Shown: piece after piece, positions 1 to 8,742 of the stretch
Layout of the letters: each line of letters starts with the position of its first letter
How positions within the stretch are numbered: position 1 is the stretch's first letter
Program-made: the position numbers and the translations under genes
Assembly: GCA_036389275.1 (NCBI GenBank)
Contig: DASVQE010000017.1
Location: forward strand, 1 to 64,000
Source of the DNA: QHVT01 sp036389275
GTDB taxonomy: Bacteria; Acidobacteriota; Thermoanaerobaculia; Gp7-AA8
DNA length: 64,000 nucleotides
Direction: 5' to 3'
Notes under the pieces: model-generated
What the model was told of the DNA's origin: nothing
What the model saw: only the letters and a program-made list of their open reading frames with translations
Databases searched by the model: none

Positions 1-509
1 CCGCGCGCGGCATCCGACCACCAGTTCCAGGCGCGGTTGCGATCGCCGCGCGCCGGGCTGGCGTAGCGCACCTCGGCATAGCGAATCGCGCCGACGTCGT
101 CAGCGATGCGCTCGCGCGCCTCGCGCCACGACGGCAGGAAGCGGAGCTCGTGATCGATGAGCGTGATGCGGTCGCCGTGCGCCTGCGCCGCCGCGAGGAG
201 CTGCTCCGCTTCGTGCGCATCGAAGGCCGTCGGTTTCTCGCAGAGGACGTGCTTGCCCGCTTCGAGCGCGGCGCGCGTCAGCTCGAGATGCGTGTCCGGC
301 GGCGTGACGATCGATACGAGCTCGACCTCGGCGTCGGCGACGAGCGAGCGCCAGTCGTCATGCGCGCGCACGCCGAGCTCGGCCGCGGTGCGGCGGGTCT
401 TCTCCGCGTCCGCGCCGGCGATGGCCACCACCTCGAGACCTGCCTCGCGGAACGTCGGCACCTGCACGCGTGCGCCCCAACCGGTCCCGACGATGCCGAT
501 CCGTCCCAT
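1..509 (-). CDS. Gfo/Idh/MocA family oxidoreductase, N-terminal part (runs off left edge)
   Basis: NAD(P)-dependent oxidoreductase fragment of about 169 residues, cut by the window edge. The start reads MGRIGIVGTGWGARVQ, a Rossmann nucleotide-binding loop of the G-x-G-x-x-G type. About 90 residues in is the family signature around CEKP (AGKHVLCEKP), whose lysine belongs to the conserved EKP motif of the family. The ATG at 509 is preceded by an AGAGGAG ribosome-binding site seven bases upstream, which fixes the start. It is transcribed divergently from the membrane protein at 550, with only 40 bases between them. Substrate cannot be told because the C-terminal substrate domain is outside the window. 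Confidence 0.88.
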   Translation of the reverse strand, partial: MGRIGIVGTGWGARVQVPTFREAGLEVVAIAGADAEKTRRTAAELGVRAHDDWRSLVADAEVELVSIVTPPDTHLELTRAALEAGKHVLCEKPTAFDAHEAEQLLAAAQAHGDRITLIDHELRFLPSWREARERIADDVGAIRYAEVRYASPARGDRNRAWNWWSDAAR

Positions 510-549
510 GCAATTTCTCCTCTTGGCAACCGCTTTGAAGTAATAACTA

Positions 550-1059
550 ATGCCTATGTTTCGCAGCCGCCGCGATCTTATCGTCCCGGTCCGTGACCGG
601 AGACAGCACCGCCGCATCTTCACCCTGAAGAATGCGGCGAAGGCGTTGATCGTCTTCGTGGTGGTCTTCGCCGGCGTCTCCATCGCCAACGAAGTGCGCT
701 GGCGCACGCCGGCGCCGTTCGGACGGCTGTTCCAGCACGAGCTCGGCACCGCCGACGTCGCGCAGCCGAAGCCGGTGGAAGTGGTGCAGGAAGCGCCCGC
801 GCCGGTCGACGACCAGACCGCGGCCGACCCGATGCTGGTCGCACCCGCCGCGCGCGAGCAGTACCTGCGCAACGCGAACACGAACGCGGCGCCGCCGGTG
901 ACCGAGGCCAGCACCGCGCCGGCGTACGTCGTCGCGCCGGGCACGCCGGTGCGCATCGGCGACGACTCGAAGGTCGCCATCGTCGGCGGACCCGACGGCG
1001 TAGCCATCGTCAAGCGCGCGCCGCGCGGACCGGTGCTGCGCGGCGGCTTCGGAAGATAG
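550..1059 (+). CDS. Hypothetical single-pass membrane protein
   Basis: A 169-residue protein with a basic N-terminus (about residues 5-25), one hydrophobic segment around residues 30-47 (AKALIVFVVVFAGVSIA) and a Pro/Ala-rich, probably disordered extracytoplasmic tail. The topology looks like an N-in, C-out anchored protein. No enzymatic motif is recognisable. The start could also be the ATG two codons downstream; no strong ribosome-binding site distinguishes them. It ends 50 bases before the phosphohexomutase and may be cotranscribed with it. Confidence 0.6.
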   Translation: MPMFRSRRDLIVPVRDRRQHRRIFTLKNAAKALIVFVVVFAGVSIANEVRWRTPAPFGRLFQHELGTADVAQPKPVEVVQEAPAPVDDQTAADPMLVAPAAREQYLRNANTNAAPPVTEASTAPAYVVAPGTPVRIGDDSKVAIVGGPDGVAIVKRAPRGPVLRGGFGR

Positions 1060-1109
1060 CGCGCGCTCCAGACGCACGCGCGGCGAGTCCAGCGCATACA
1101 ATCCGCCGC

Positions 1110-2558
1110 ATGTCCGAGATCGTATTCGGCACCGACGGTTGGCGCGCGGTCATCGCCGATACGTTCACCTTCGACAACGTGCGCCGCGTGGCCGACGCCA
1201 TCGCCGTCGCCGCGCGCACGCTGCGGCCGCCCGACGGCATCGACCCGAACACGCTGGCCGTCGGGTTCGACCGCAGGTTTCTCTCGCGGGAGTTCGCCGC
1301 CGCGGCCGCGGAGTCGCTGCAGCGCGCCGGCTATCGCGTGCTGCTCTCCGACCGGCCGACGCCTTCGCAGACGCTCGCGTTCACCGCGAAGCATCGGCGC
1401 ATCCTCGGCGCGGTGATGATCACCGCCAGCCATAATCCGGCGCGCTACAACGGCATCAAGTTCAAGGCGTGGTACGGCGGCTCGGCGCTGCCGGAAACGT
1501 ACGCGGCCATCGCCAAAGCCGTCGGCCAGCGCGAGGCGCGCGAAGGCGGTGCGATCGCTGAAGAGAACATCATCGACGACTACGTCGACGCCGTGCGCGC
1601 GCAGCTCGACCTGCCGCTGCTGAAATCCGCAAAGCTGGCCATCCTGCACGACGCGCTGCACGGCGCGGCCGCCGGCATCCCGTCCAAAGTCCTCGGCCTC
1701 GACTACGTCGGCGCGCAGCGCATCCTCGCGCGCGACACCTCACCGATCGAGACCACCCTCATCGACGGCATCCGCGGCGACACCAATCCATCCTTCGGCG
1801 GCGTGAATCCCGAGCCGATCCCGGAGAACCTCGTCGCCGCGCGCGACGTCATGACCCGCGGCCGCTACGCGCTGGCCATCTGCAACGACGGCGACGCCGA
1901 CCGCCTCGGCATCCTCGACGAGCGCGGCACCTTCGTCTCGCCGCACAAGATCATCTCGCTGCTCGCGTTGTACCTCGTCCGTGAAAAGCGCCGCAGCGGC
2001 GACATCGTCAAAACCTTCTCGACCACGCGGCTCATCGAGGAAGTGACGCGCAGCCTCGGCGCGACGCTGCACGAGACGCCGATCGGCTTCAAGTACGTCG
2101 CCGATCTGATGCTCGCGCGCGAAGTCGTCATCGGCGGCGAGGAGAGCGGCGGCATCGGCTTCGGCGCCTTCCTGCCGGAGCGCGACGGCATCCTCTCGGG
2201 CCTGCTCGTCGCGGAGATCGTCGCGCATTACAAACGCCCGCTCTCCGAGATCATCGCCGGCATGGAAGCGGAGTTCGTCGCGCTGCACTACGACCGCCGC
2301 GACCTGCACCGGCCGATGGAGCAGTGCGCGCGGCTGATCGAGCGCGTGCGCGCCGGCGAGCTCGATGAGTCGTTCGGACTGACCTTCGCCGATCGCGAGG
2401 AGAAGGACGGCGTGAAGATGAACTTCACCGACCGCTCCTGGATTCTTTTCCGGAAATCCGGAACCGAGCCGCTGATCCGCATCTACTGCGAGAGCCCCGA
2501 CCAGGAGCGCGTGCAGACGATGCTCGACGCGGCGGTGGTCGAGCTGGATCGCGGATGA
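1110..2558 (+). CDS. Phosphoglucomutase/phosphomannomutase family protein (alpha-D-phosphohexomutase)
   Basis: Cytosolic enzyme of 482 residues that moves phosphate between C1 and C6 (or an amino-sugar equivalent) of hexoses for glycan and nucleotide-sugar synthesis. All four family signatures are visible: the phosphoserine loop TASHNPARYNG (Ser in the middle is the phosphorylated residue), the Mg-binding loop DGDADR, the sugar-binding loop GGEESGG, and the C-terminal phosphate-binding loop RKSGTEPLIR. Length fits the family. The stop overlaps the next start (ATGA), so it is probably translationally coupled to a membrane glycosyltransferase, consistent with a role in surface-glycan precursor supply. 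Exact sugar specificity cannot be assigned. Confidence 0.93.
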   Translation: MSEIVFGTDGWRAVIADTFTFDNVRRVADAIAVAARTLRPPDGIDPNTLAVGFDRRFLSREFAAAAAESLQRAGYRVLLSDRPTPSQTLAFTAKHRRILGAVMITASHNPARYNGIKFKAWYGGSALPETYAAIAKAVGQREAREGGAIAEENIIDDYVDAVRAQLDLPLLKSAKLAILHDALHGAAAGIPSKVLGLDYVGAQRILARDTSPIETTLIDGIRGDTNPSFGGVNPEPIPENLVAARDVMTRGRYALAICNDGDADRLGILDERGTFVSPHKIISLLALYLVREKRRSGDIVKTFSTTRLIEEVTRSLGATLHETPIGFKYVADLMLAREVVIGGEESGGIGFGAFLPERDGILSGLLVAEIVAHYKRPLSEIIAGMEAEFVALHYDRRDLHRPMEQCARLIERVRAGELDESFGLTFADREEKDGVKMNFTDRSWILFRKSGTEPLIRIYCESPDQERVQTMLDAAVVELDRG

Positions 2559-3832
2559 AGTGGACGGGCGTGGCCGCGCTCGCGATCGCCGCGGCGTCGC
2601 TGATCGTGCCGTGGCGCGCCGGCCGCGACGCCGCCGGCATCGACCTCTTCCAGTTCTGGGCCGGCGCACAGCTCGCGCGCGACATGCCGAGCCTCTATGC
2701 GGTGGAAACGCGCGTCGGGCAGTACGCGCCGTTCCAGCAGCGCGCGTACGAGCGCGATCACTCCGAACGGCTGCTCATCGCGGCGCGGCTGCGCGGCGAG
2801 TTCGAGTTCTACTCGACGCCGTTTCTCTACACCGCCTTCGGCGTGTTGCCGTCGCGCTACGACGCGGCGCTGCTCGTCTACCGCGTCCTCTCGCTCGCCG
2901 CATTCGCCGCCGGCATGCTGCTGCTTGCACGCGCGGCGGGACTCGGCTGGACCGCCGCCGCGCTGCTGCTCGCCTTCGCCGCGACGCTCTTCGAGCCGCT
3001 GAAGTCGGAGATGCGCGTGGTGAACGTCAACTGCGTGCAGCTCTTCGTCATCGCTCTGGCGGTGTGGCTCGCGCGCGACGACGAGCGTTGGAAGTCGATC
3101 GCCGCCGGCGCGCTGCTCGCGCTGGTGACGGCGTTCAAGCCGAACCTGCTCTTCATCGTTCCGCTGTTGCTGCTCGCGCGATTCGCGGCGCGCGATTGGG
3201 CGCGCCTGATCAACGAAACGCTCGGCGCGGCGCTCGGCGCAATCATCGCCATCGTCAGCAGCGCGGTCTACTTTCGCGGGTTGCACGCCTGGATCGAATG
3301 GATCGCTCGCGCACGCAGCCTCGCCACTGCGCTGCTGCCGCTGCGCGAAGGCAACGTCGCGCCGGCGCTGCCGCTCGCGAATGCCTTCGGGATCCGCGGC
3401 ACGCTGCTGCTCACGATCGTGCTGGTGATCGCCGCCGCCGTCGCCATCATCCGCGGACGCGGTAACGCGTCGCCGGTGCTGATCGCCGGCGTCGCGCTGC
3501 TGATCTACCTCCTGTCGGCCACGCTGGTCTGGCTGCACTACCTCGTGCTCGCGCTGCCGGTCGCCATCGCGCTGGTCGCCGACGTGCCGCTGCGCCGCGG
3601 GCTCGCGCTCTTCGCGCTCACGCTGGTCGGGCTCGATCTCTATCTCTACGTCTTCCGCGTGCGCTTCGAGACCACGCAGGCGGCGCTGCTCTGGACGGGG
3701 CTGGCGCTGCTCTTCGCGACGTCGCTGTGGCGTCTGTCGGTTCGAACCGTTTCGCCGTACGCTGCCTCTGAGCCTGCAGATGAGCGAAGCCGCCGCGCCA
3801 GTCCGACTCGTCCTGCGCGCCCAAAGCGGTGA
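2555..3832 (+). CDS. Polytopic membrane protein, DUF2029/GT87-like glycosyltransferase
   Basis: A 425-residue integral membrane protein with about ten hydrophobic segments. The N-terminus shows a short helix followed by an extracytoplasmic loop containing DLFQFWAGAQL, resembling the D-x-x-x-Y/F-x-x-A region of GT87 mannosyltransferases that use polyprenyl-phosphate sugars. It overlaps the phosphohexomutase by four bases and its 3' end overlaps the sigma-factor gene by 53 bases in another frame. The last about 40 residues are hydrophilic and Arg/Ser-rich. The GT87 call rests on overall architecture and context, so it is moderate. Confidence 0.72.
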   Translation: MKWTGVAALAIAAASLIVPWRAGRDAAGIDLFQFWAGAQLARDMPSLYAVETRVGQYAPFQQRAYERDHSERLLIAARLRGEFEFYSTPFLYTAFGVLPSRYDAALLVYRVLSLAAFAAGMLLLARAAGLGWTAAALLLAFAATLFEPLKSEMRVVNVNCVQLFVIALAVWLARDDERWKSIAAGALLALVTAFKPNLLFIVPLLLLARFAARDWARLINETLGAALGAIIAIVSSAVYFRGLHAWIEWIARARSLATALLPLREGNVAPALPLANAFGIRGTLLLTIVLVIAAAVAIIRGRGNASPVLIAGVALLIYLLSATLVWLHYLVLALPVAIALVADVPLRRGLALFALTLVGLDLYLYVFRVRFETTQAALLWTGLALLFATSLWRLSVRTVSPYAASEPADERSRRASPTRPARPKR

Positions 3833-4295
3833 CCGCGACGCATTCGACGCGCTGCTGCGCGAGCTCGGGCCGCCGCTGCTGCGCTACATCGCCCGCGTGA
3901 CGGCCGACGTCGCCCTGGCCGAGGACGTCGTGCAGGAGACGTTCATCACGATCGTTCGCAAAATCCGCTGGCTCAACGACCCGTCGCTCTTTCGTCCGTG
4001 GGCGTATCGCATCGCCTCGCGCGAGGCCTTTCGCGCGTTGCGCAAGCGGCGCCGCCTCATCGCCGAGCCGCTCGGCGAGATCGCCATCGACACGATCCCG
4101 TCCGATCCATGGCAGCGCGAGCAGCTCCTGGCGTCGCTCGAACGGCTCTCGCCGGCCAGCCGCGCCGTGCTCACCCTGCACTATCTCGAGGACCTGCCGC
4201 TCTCCGAGGTGGCGGCGGTGCTCGACCTGAACCTCGGCACCGTCAAGTCGCGGCTCGCGTACGGACTCGCGCAACTGCGAAAGGAGAACGCATGA
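3780..4295 (+). CDS. ECF-type RNA polymerase sigma factor (sigma-70 family)
   Basis: A 171-residue alternative sigma factor. Region 2 spans about residues 20-85 (AEDVVQETFITIVRKI, then the WAYRIASREAF DNA-melting segment) and region 4 spans about 110-165, with the helix-turn-helix LPLSEVAAVLDLNLGTVKSR. No regions 1.1 or 3 are present, as expected for ECF sigmas. The start lies inside the preceding glycosyltransferase gene; no clear ribosome-binding site is visible there. It is followed, with ATGA overlap, by two small membrane-protein genes, the position where anti-sigma factors are usually encoded. Confidence 0.92.
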   Translation: MSEAAAPVRLVLRAQSGDRDAFDALLRELGPPLLRYIARVTADVALAEDVVQETFITIVRKIRWLNDPSLFRPWAYRIASREAFRALRKRRRLIAEPLGEIAIDTIPSDPWQREQLLASLERLSPASRAVLTLHYLEDLPLSEVAAVLDLNLGTVKSRLAYGLAQLRKENA

Positions 4296-4396
4296 CCAGG
4301 CGCTGGCCGCCAGGACTGCTCGCATTCGTCATCATCGACTTCGTCATCAACGCACTCATCGTCGTGCTCGTGATTCTGAAGAAGGGAAGGCCATGA
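4292..4396 (+). CDS. 34-residue single-transmembrane microprotein in sigma-factor operon
   Basis: A very small open frame: MTRRWPPGL, then a hydrophobic helix (about residues 9-29), then a basic KKGRP end. It is supported by a strong AAGGAG ribosome-binding site five bases upstream, by ATGA overlap with the sigma-factor stop on one side and by ATGA overlap with the next membrane-protein gene on the other. The whole chain is one membrane span with positive charges at both ends. Function unknown; by position it may help sequester or tune the sigma factor at the membrane, which is inference. Confidence 0.7.
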   Translation: MTRRWPPGLLAFVIIDFVINALIVVLVILKKGRP

Positions 4397-4671
4397 ACGA
4401 CATCGAAACGATCCGCGCGAACGCGCTGAAGAAAATGGACGAGGCGGAGCGCAACTTCAAGCTCGCCTTCTTCGGCGCCGTCATCTTCGAAGGTCTCTTC
4501 ACCCTCGGCATCGTCTGGTTCGCGAACTTCCGCAATCCGCTCCACCTGCTGATCCTCTGCTGCACCGGCGTGATCTACATGCCGGTGATCCTCGGCCTGG
4601 TGGCGCTCGGCGCGCATGTGAACCGCGTGGTCCTGCGCGTGCTCGCGCGGCTCGACGAGCCGGGCCGTTAG
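4393..4671 (+). CDS. Small two-helix membrane protein, possible anti-sigma partner
   Basis: A 92-residue protein with an N-terminal amphipathic, charged stretch (about 1-22, METIRANALKKMDEAE-like), two hydrophobic segments (about 24-44 and 50-75) and a basic C-terminus. The start has an AAGGGAAGG ribosome-binding site and overlaps the microprotein stop by four bases. The cytosolic N-terminal helix plus membrane anchor would suit an anti-sigma or sigma-modulating role for the co-transcribed ECF factor, but there is no zinc-binding H-x3-C-x2-C anti-sigma motif. Treated as unknown function. Confidence 0.75.
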   Translation: MNDIETIRANALKKMDEAERNFKLAFFGAVIFEGLFTLGIVWFANFRNPLHLLILCCTGVIYMPVILGLVALGAHVNRVVLRVLARLDEPGR

Positions 4672-4712
4672 CGCGCCGAGGCGCGTGCTAGGATTCGGCG
4701 CGGAGACGAGAC

Positions 4713-7073
4713 GTGTCGATACCCGAAATCCAGACGCGCACGCAATTCACGCGCGAGAGCATTCTCGAGGACTATCGCATCGCCGTGCGCAGCCGGCAGG
4801 CGAGCCTCCTCGGCCGGAAGGAAGTGCTCACCGGCAAAGCGAAATTCGGCATCTTCGGCGACGGCAAGGAAGTCGCGCAGCTCGCCTGGGCGCGCGCCTT
4901 CCGCCGCGGCGACTGGCGCTCCGGCTACTACCGCGATCAGACCTTCATGCTCGCCGTCGGCGCGGCCACGCTCGAGGAGTTCTTCGCGCAGCTCTACGCC
5001 GACGCCGACGTCACGCACGACCCCTGGTCCGCCGGCCGCTCGATGAACGCGCACTTTGCCTCGCGCTTCCTCGACGACAGCGGCGAGTGGAAGAACCAGC
5101 TCGACGCGTACAACGTCTCCGCCGACCTCTCGCCGACCGGCTCGCAGATGCCGCGCCTGCTCGGACTTGCGTGGGCGTCGCGGCTCTATCGCGACCTCGG
5201 CGTCGACGCGGCGAACTTCTCGCGCAACGGCGACGAGATCGCCTGGGGCACGATCGGCAACGCGAGCTGCGCCGAAGGGATGTTCTGGGAGACGCTCAAC
5301 GCCGCCGGCGTCCTCGGCGTGCCGATGATCGTCTCGATCTGGGACGACGGCTACGGCATCTCGGTCCCCAACGAGTACCAGATCACGAAGTCGAATCTGT
5401 CGGAGCTGCTCAAAGGCTTCCAGCGCGATCCGAAATCGAAATCGGGCTTCGACATCTACACCGTCAAGGCGTGGGACTATCCGGCGCTCTGCGAGACCTA
5501 CATCGCCGCGGCCACGATCACGCGGCACGAGCACGTGCCGGCCATCATCCACGTCACCGAGGTCACGCAGCCGCAGGGACACTCGACCTCGGGAAGCCAC
5601 GAGCGCTACAAGTCGAAAGAGCGGCTCGAGTGGGAAGTGGAGTTCGACGGCATCCGCAAGATGCGCGAATGGATGATCGCCCAGGGACTCTCGTCGGCGC
5701 AGGAGCTCGATGAGCTCGAGCGAGAAGACGTAGCCGCGGTGCGCGACGCGCAGCGGAAAGCGTGGGACGCGTATCGCGCGCCGATCGATGCCGAGGTGAA
5801 GGAAGCGCTTGGAATCCTCGAGCGCCTCGGCGCGAATGAGCTAAGAAGCGAGCTGCAGCGCAATCAGGCGCCGTATCACCGCGACGCCGTGCGCGCGGTG
5901 GCCAGCGCGCTCGTGACGAAGCGCGACGAGGAAGCGGCGGAGTGGCTGCGCGCGCGCATCGGCGAAGGCGACCGGCGCTACGACACACACCTGTACAGCG
6001 AGTCTGTACAGGCCGCGCTGCGCATCGAGGAAGTGAAGCCGGAGTACGCCGCCGACGCGCCGAGTCTCAACGGCTTCGAGATCATCAACCACTGCTTCGA
6101 CCACGCGCTGCGCCGCGACTCGCGCATCGTGATTTTCGGCGAGGACGTCGGCCGGCTCGGCGACGTCAACCAAGGCTGCCTCGGCCTGCAGGAAAAGTAC
6201 GGCGTCTCGCGCGTGATGGATACCGGCATCCGCGAGTGCACCATCCTCGGCCAGGCCATCGGCGCGGCCATGCGCGGCCTGCGCCCCATCGCCGAGATCC
6301 AGTATCTCGACTACGTGCTGTATGCGCTGCAGATCATGTCCGACGATCTCGCCACGATGCGCTGGCGTTCGGCCGGCGGCCAGAAGGCGCCGGTCATCGT
6401 CCGCACGCGCGGCCACCGGCTCGAAGGCATCTGGCATTCCGGCTCGCCGATGGCCGGCATCCTCAACCTCGTGCGCGGCATGTACGTTTGCGTCCCGCGC
6501 AACATGACCCAGGCCGCCGGGATGTACAACACGCTGCTGCGCTCGGACGATCCGGCCATCGTGGTGGAAGTGCTCAACGGCTATCGCATCAAGGAGAAGC
6601 TGCCGTCGAACGTCGCCGGCTTCACCCTGCCGCTCGGCGTGCCGGAAGTGGTGCGCGCCGGCCGCGACGTCACGCTCGTCTCCTACGGCGCGACCTTGCG
6701 CATCGTGCTCGAGGCGGCGGAGCTGCTGGCGAGCGTCGGCATCGAGGCCGAGGTGATCGACGTGCAGACGCTGCTCCCGTTCGACCGCACCGGGACGATC
6801 GTGGAGTCGCTACGGAAAACCAACCGCATCGCCTTCATCGACGAAGACGTCCCCGGCGGCGCGACCGCGTTCATGATGCAGAACGTCCTCGAGCGCGACC
6901 GCGGCTACGAATGGCTCGACTCCGAGCCGCGCACCATCGCCGCCAAAGAGCACCGTCCCTCGTACGGTTCCGACGGCGACTACTGGTCGAAGCCGAACCG
7001 CGAGACCATCTTCGCCGGCGTGTACGAACTGCTGCGCGAGGCGAGTCCGCGCAAGTTTCCGAAGATGTGGTGA
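4713..7073 (+). CDS. 2-oxoacid dehydrogenase E1, fused alpha and beta subunits
   Basis: A 786-residue thiamine-diphosphate enzyme carrying both E1 halves in one chain; it should decarboxylate a 2-oxoacid (branched-chain or pyruvate type) and acylate a lipoyl E2 partner. The alpha half covers about residues 1-370; its cofactor-binding stretch runs from GTIGNASCAEG to WDDGYGIS. The beta half covers about 450-786, with FGEDVG, RVMDTGIRE, and the terminal transketolase-C domain (VSYGATLR, DVQTLLPFD). The GTG start has a GGAG seven bases upstream. No E2 or E3 gene is adjacent, so the rest of the complex is elsewhere. Substrate is not determinable. Confidence 0.9.
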   Translation: MSIPEIQTRTQFTRESILEDYRIAVRSRQASLLGRKEVLTGKAKFGIFGDGKEVAQLAWARAFRRGDWRSGYYRDQTFMLAVGAATLEEFFAQLYADADVTHDPWSAGRSMNAHFASRFLDDSGEWKNQLDAYNVSADLSPTGSQMPRLLGLAWASRLYRDLGVDAANFSRNGDEIAWGTIGNASCAEGMFWETLNAAGVLGVPMIVSIWDDGYGISVPNEYQITKSNLSELLKGFQRDPKSKSGFDIYTVKAWDYPALCETYIAAATITRHEHVPAIIHVTEVTQPQGHSTSGSHERYKSKERLEWEVEFDGIRKMREWMIAQGLSSAQELDELEREDVAAVRDAQRKAWDAYRAPIDAEVKEALGILERLGANELRSELQRNQAPYHRDAVRAVASALVTKRDEEAAEWLRARIGEGDRRYDTHLYSESVQAALRIEEVKPEYAADAPSLNGFEIINHCFDHALRRDSRIVIFGEDVGRLGDVNQGCLGLQEKYGVSRVMDTGIRECTILGQAIGAAMRGLRPIAEIQYLDYVLYALQIMSDDLATMRWRSAGGQKAPVIVRTRGHRLEGIWHSGSPMAGILNLVRGMYVCVPRNMTQAAGMYNTLLRSDDPAIVVEVLNGYRIKEKLPSNVAGFTLPLGVPEVVRAGRDVTLVSYGATLRIVLEAAELLASVGIEAEVIDVQTLLPFDRTGTIVESLRKTNRIAFIDEDVPGGATAFMMQNVLERDRGYEWLDSEPRTIAAKEHRPSYGSDGDYWSKPNRETIFAGVYELLREASPRKFPKMW

Positions 7074-7094
7074 GGCCGCTCGCGCGGCCTCACC
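7069..7094. terminator. GC-rich hairpin between convergent genes, possible bidirectional terminator
   Basis: An 11-bp perfect stem with a TCGC loop (7069-7079 pairs with 7084-7094) includes the stop codon of the E1 gene and lies just before the end of the convergent gene at 7105. There is no U-tract on either side, so it may act as a 3' stabiliser or Rho-assisted site rather than a classical terminator. Confidence 0.5.
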
Positions 7095-7104
7095 GTCGTG
7101 CGTC

Positions 7105-8610
7105 TCAGCGGCAGGCGCCGACCGACACCGTCGTCTCGGGCGGCTCGTCCGGGCAGCAGATCTTCTGTCGATCCTGCGAGCAGCTCCAGTCGTAGCAGGA
7201 GTCGTACATGCAGTAGTCGATCGAGCAGTTCATCCAGTACGTGTTGCCTTCAAAGTCGGCGTTGCACTGTTTGTAGTAGTCCATGCACTCCTGGACCGAG
7301 TGCGCGCACATGTCGTAGTTCGACATGCAGCCTTCGCCGCCGCCGTTCTCGAGCGGCTGGATGCGGAAGCGCTGGCTCTGCAGCGGCGAGAGGTCGGGCG
7401 CATTCGCCTGCGCGCATTGCCGCGCGTTCATCCACGACGCGCAGCCGTTAGCGCGCATGCGCGGCTCGGCCACGAGCTCGAACAGCTCCGCGTCGGTCGC
7501 GGCGATTCTGTCGGCGATGGAGACGCGCTCCTCGAGCACGGAGCGGTGATGCGGCGCGAAGCCGGTGATGGCGTCGTCGCGCCAGAGCGTGCCGTTCCAC
7601 GGACCGCCGGCGGTGAACGTCGTCGCGCTGCGGCCGTCGTAGCGCGTCACCGCCGCCACCGGTCGGCCGTCGACCAGCACGTTGCGGGCGACGGTCACGG
7701 TGCGGTGCGCGTCGTCGGCGTCGAAGTCGAACAGCCGCCCCAGCTTCACGTCGTTCGCACGGATGCCGGACGCGGCGACGTCGACGGCCCAGTCGGCGTC
7801 GAAGGCGATCTCCGGCACGACGGCGCGCCGCGGCTGGCGCAGCTCGGTCGAGCGGCTGACCTCCGACGGCTTCGGCAGCTCGCCCGCGAACGCGAGCGAG
7901 AAGTGCTGCACCACGTTTTGCTGCGGGTCGTACAGCGCGAAGTCGTCCGCGCCGCTCTGCTGCAGGCGGACGGCGCGATTCACGCGCGAGGCGTCGACCA
8001 GCGTCGGCGCGCCGAACGGCAGCAGCTCGGCGTGGACGTTCCCTTCGACGTCGAACACCGTGGCGAGATGGAACGCCGCCGCGTTCAGCGGATCGACGGC
8101 GGAGACGACCATCGTGTCGCGCGGACCGCCGATCACCTGCGCCGCATTGCGCAAGCGGATCACGCGCACCGTCGCGAGCTCGCCGCTCTCGCTCTCGTGG
8201 AAGACCACCAGCGCGTTGCGTGTGGCGCGCTCTTTCGAGTAGTAGCCGATGGTGGCCGCGTAGTAGCCGGGCGTCGTCAGCGGGCTGATCGAGTACACCT
8301 GCCCGAGCTTGCCGGGGAACACTTCGCCCGGCGCTACGAGCTCGGACGCCACGTAGGTCCGCGCGGCGCGATCGCCGCTCATGCGCGTCACCGCCGCCGC
8401 TTCCACTTCGCGCGCGACGTCGTTCAGACCGTGGAACACCCAGTTGGTGCCGAAGCGGTCGTGGTTGACGACCCGCGCGTGCAGCGACATCACGGCGATC
8501 CCGCGCTCGCGCGCGCTCGACGGCTGCCGGACGGCGCGGTCAGGCGGCAACGCGCCGGCAAGAATGGGAACGAACAGCAAGGCCAAGGGAACGGTCCATC
8601 TCGCTCTCAT
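7105..8610 (-). CDS. Secreted hypothetical protein with Cys-rich C-terminal domain
   Basis: A 501-residue exported protein. The chosen start (8610) gives MRARWTVPLALLFVPILAG, a standard signal peptide, and has AAAGGAG five to six bases upstream; an upstream in-frame ATG at 8631 lacks this. The middle (about 30-370) is beta-rich without a recognised domain. The C-terminal about 110 residues contain 13 cysteines, including CC near the end and several C-x3/x5-C spacings, likely a disulfide-stabilised extracytoplasmic domain or a metal site. It is convergent with the E1 gene and divergent from the formate dehydrogenase operon. Function unknown. Confidence 0.75.
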   Translation of the reverse strand: MRARWTVPLALLFVPILAGALPPDRAVRQPSSARERGIAVMSLHARVVNHDRFGTNWVFHGLNDVAREVEAAAVTRMSGDRAARTYVASELVAPGEVFPGKLGQVYSISPLTTPGYYAATIGYYSKERATRNALVVFHESESGELATVRVIRLRNAAQVIGGPRDTMVVSAVDPLNAAAFHLATVFDVEGNVHAELLPFGAPTLVDASRVNRAVRLQQSGADDFALYDPQQNVVQHFSLAFAGELPKPSEVSRSTELRQPRRAVVPEIAFDADWAVDVAASGIRANDVKLGRLFDFDADDAHRTVTVARNVLVDGRPVAAVTRYDGRSATTFTAGGPWNGTLWRDDAITGFAPHHRSVLEERVSIADRIAATDAELFELVAEPRMRANGCASWMNARQCAQANAPDLSPLQSQRFRIQPLENGGGEGCMSNYDMCAHSVQECMDYYKQCNADFEGNTYWMNCSIDYCMYDSCYDWSCSQDRQKICCPDEPPETTVSVGACR

Positions 8611-8653
8611 GAAGGCTCTCCTTTCCAGCAATCGGTAAATGCCGCGCGGCGGA

Positions 8654-8686
8654 GTTATATGTAAGTACCGGAAAGGCGTCTGTCAA
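8654..8686 (-). promoter_or_regulatory. Possible promoter of the Cys-rich secreted protein gene
   Basis: Reading the minus strand, a perfect TTGACA (8686-8681) is followed by TATAAC (8659-8654), but the spacer is 21 bases; a poorer TACATA lies at the ideal 17. The 132-base divergent gap to the formate dehydrogenase start holds no gene. Confidence 0.3.
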
Positions 8687-8742
8687 TACCTCCATAAGGC
8701 AGTCTCTGCTGTGATTTACGGCAGGTCGGATAGACTCACCCC

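Noticed and set aside
3736..3760. A GGTTCGAACC palindrome resembling a tRNA T-loop
   Set aside because: It lies inside the glycosyltransferase coding region and no cloverleaf could be built around it.
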